From: UBA2256 sp964531105
GTDB lineage: Bacteria > Spirochaetota > Spirochaetia > Treponematales > Rectinemataceae
Reading direction: 5' to 3'
DNA: 5,342 nt
NCBI GenBank assembly: GCA_964531105.1
Contig: CAZHFN010000083.1
Coordinates: 1 to 5,342 of the forward strand
The translations under genes and the position numbers were made by a program. The notes beneath the pieces were generated by a model. The model saw only the letters and a program-made list of their open reading frames with translations, was not told where the DNA came from and did no database searches. Positions 4,819-5,342 of this stretch are shown here, in pieces. Each line of letters begins with the position of its first letter. Within the stretch, counting starts at the first letter, position 1.

Positions 4819-5342
4819 TAGAGTCCTAAAAGAGCCGGCAAGTCGTACACTTCCTGCACATTTTTAACAAGGATTCCCCCCATTCCCAGGGCCAGCGCCG
4901 GCTCTATATCCACATCCTGCCTGTCCCCAATGGACACACAGGCGGCCGGTGGCAGGTTCAGGCTAGAGCACACTTCCGCGAACGGCTCCCGGGAAGGTTT
5001 GGATTTTCCTGTGTTGTCCAGGCCTACTACCGTTTCGAAGTGTCGGGCAATGCCCAGGGCTTCGAGGCTGGCTCGGCCTACTGATTGGGGGTTGTTGGTG
5101 AGGAGGGCTAGGCGATATCTCGTGGCGAGGAGCCCCAGCACTTGATTCAGTTTTGGATCGGGTTTGAGCCATTCATCGGGTATTAAGGCTTCCTCCCGCC
5201 AGCGGATTATGCTGGGCATGTCCACGCCCAGCGCGAGAAAATGGTTGGCCATGCTGGTGGAGGGAAGGCCGGTGGTGCGGCGCGCTGCGCGCGCCGCACC
5301 CAGGAGTTCGGTCGCTTCTTGTAAGCTTTTTTTCAAAAAGCC
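4818..5342 (-). CDS. HAD-superfamily hydrolase, 5' end beyond window edge
   Basis: HAD phosphatases hydrolyse phosphate esters through an aspartyl-phosphate intermediate, usually on small cytoplasmic metabolites. The frame is open to the right edge. A TTG at 5334-5336 could serve as a start, giving 172 residues, but that product would lack motif I (the nucleophile DxD), so the real start is probably upstream outside the window. Counting from that TTG, motif II is LALLTNNP (Thr80), motif III is the Lys in SKPS (Lys113) before the usual EPF, and motif IV is SIGDRQDVDIEPALALGMGGI (Asp138, Asp143). The helical cap lies N-terminal to motif II, which suggests a type I (C1) cap as in phosphoglycolate or pyrimidine-nucleotide phosphatases. 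The substrate cannot be assigned. A perfect 12-bp palindrome lies in the cap-coding part (5274-5300). The gene converges on the Na/Pi cotransporter gene with 107 bases between. Confidence 0.88.
   Translation of the reverse strand, partial: GFLKKSLQEATELLGAARAARRTTGLPSTSMANHFLALGVDMPSIIRWREEALIPDEWLKPDPKLNQVLGLLATRYRLALLTNNPQSVGRASLEALGIARHFETVVGLDNTGKSKPSREPFAEVCSSLNLPPAACVSIGDRQDVDIEPALALGMGGILVKNVQEVYDLPALLGL
5274..5300. repeat. Perfect 12-bp inverted repeat inside the HAD hydrolase gene
   Basis: GGTGCGGCGCGC (5274-5285), a 3-base spacer TGC, then GCGCGCCGCACC (5289-5300). All 12 arm bases are complementary, so either strand could form a very stable hairpin. On the minus strand it encodes GAARAARRT in the cap region with the frame intact. 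A stem this long and perfect is unusual in coding sequence. Confidence 0.85.

Noticed and set aside
5334..5336. TTG as the true start of the HAD hydrolase
   Set aside because: Starting there would omit the catalytic motif I. The frame stays open to the window edge and no ribosome binding site can be assessed, so the gene is better treated as 5'-partial.

Overview
This is an ordinary-looking bacterial chromosomal window, G+C rich (roughly the upper 50s percent by eye), densely packed with single-domain housekeeping genes. The ParA N-terminus, the stand-alone 74-residue Nfu/NifU-type protein, and a Na/Pi cotransporter with a PhoU-like tail together make me favour a spirochaete of the Treponema/Spirochaeta type. 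That is an impression from protein style, not a proven assignment. I see no transposase, integrase, phage gene, CRISPR array, tRNA or rRNA.

Layout from left to right. Positions 1-1623 (minus strand) hold a parA-parB partition operon. parA ends inside the start of parB (8-base overlap), and parB runs off the left edge just short of its natural end. A 162-base divergent intergenic region (1624-1785) carries a candidate promoter in each direction and two short inverted repeats. On the plus strand, 1786-2010 encodes a small Fe-S scaffold protein. Convergent to it, with a 15-base gap, is a minus-strand gene (2026-2958) for a secreted or periplasmic protein of unknown function with a Gln/Ala-rich linker after its signal peptide. 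A 78-base divergent spacer (2959-3036) separates it from a plus-strand Na/Pi cotransporter-PhoU fusion (3037-4710). A 107-base, very GC-rich convergent spacer (4711-4817) holds a long inverted repeat. The last gene (4818-5342, minus) is a HAD-superfamily hydrolase whose N-terminus lies beyond the right edge. It contains a perfect 12-bp inverted repeat inside its coding sequence.

The genes do not form one pathway. parA and parB work together in chromosome segregation, the Nfu-like protein in Fe-S cluster delivery, the transporter in phosphate handling, and the HAD protein probably as a small-molecule phosphatase. I found no convincing new system. The items most worth a second look are the two GC-rich palindromes near the right end, the secreted protein of unknown function, and the structured divergent intergenic regions.
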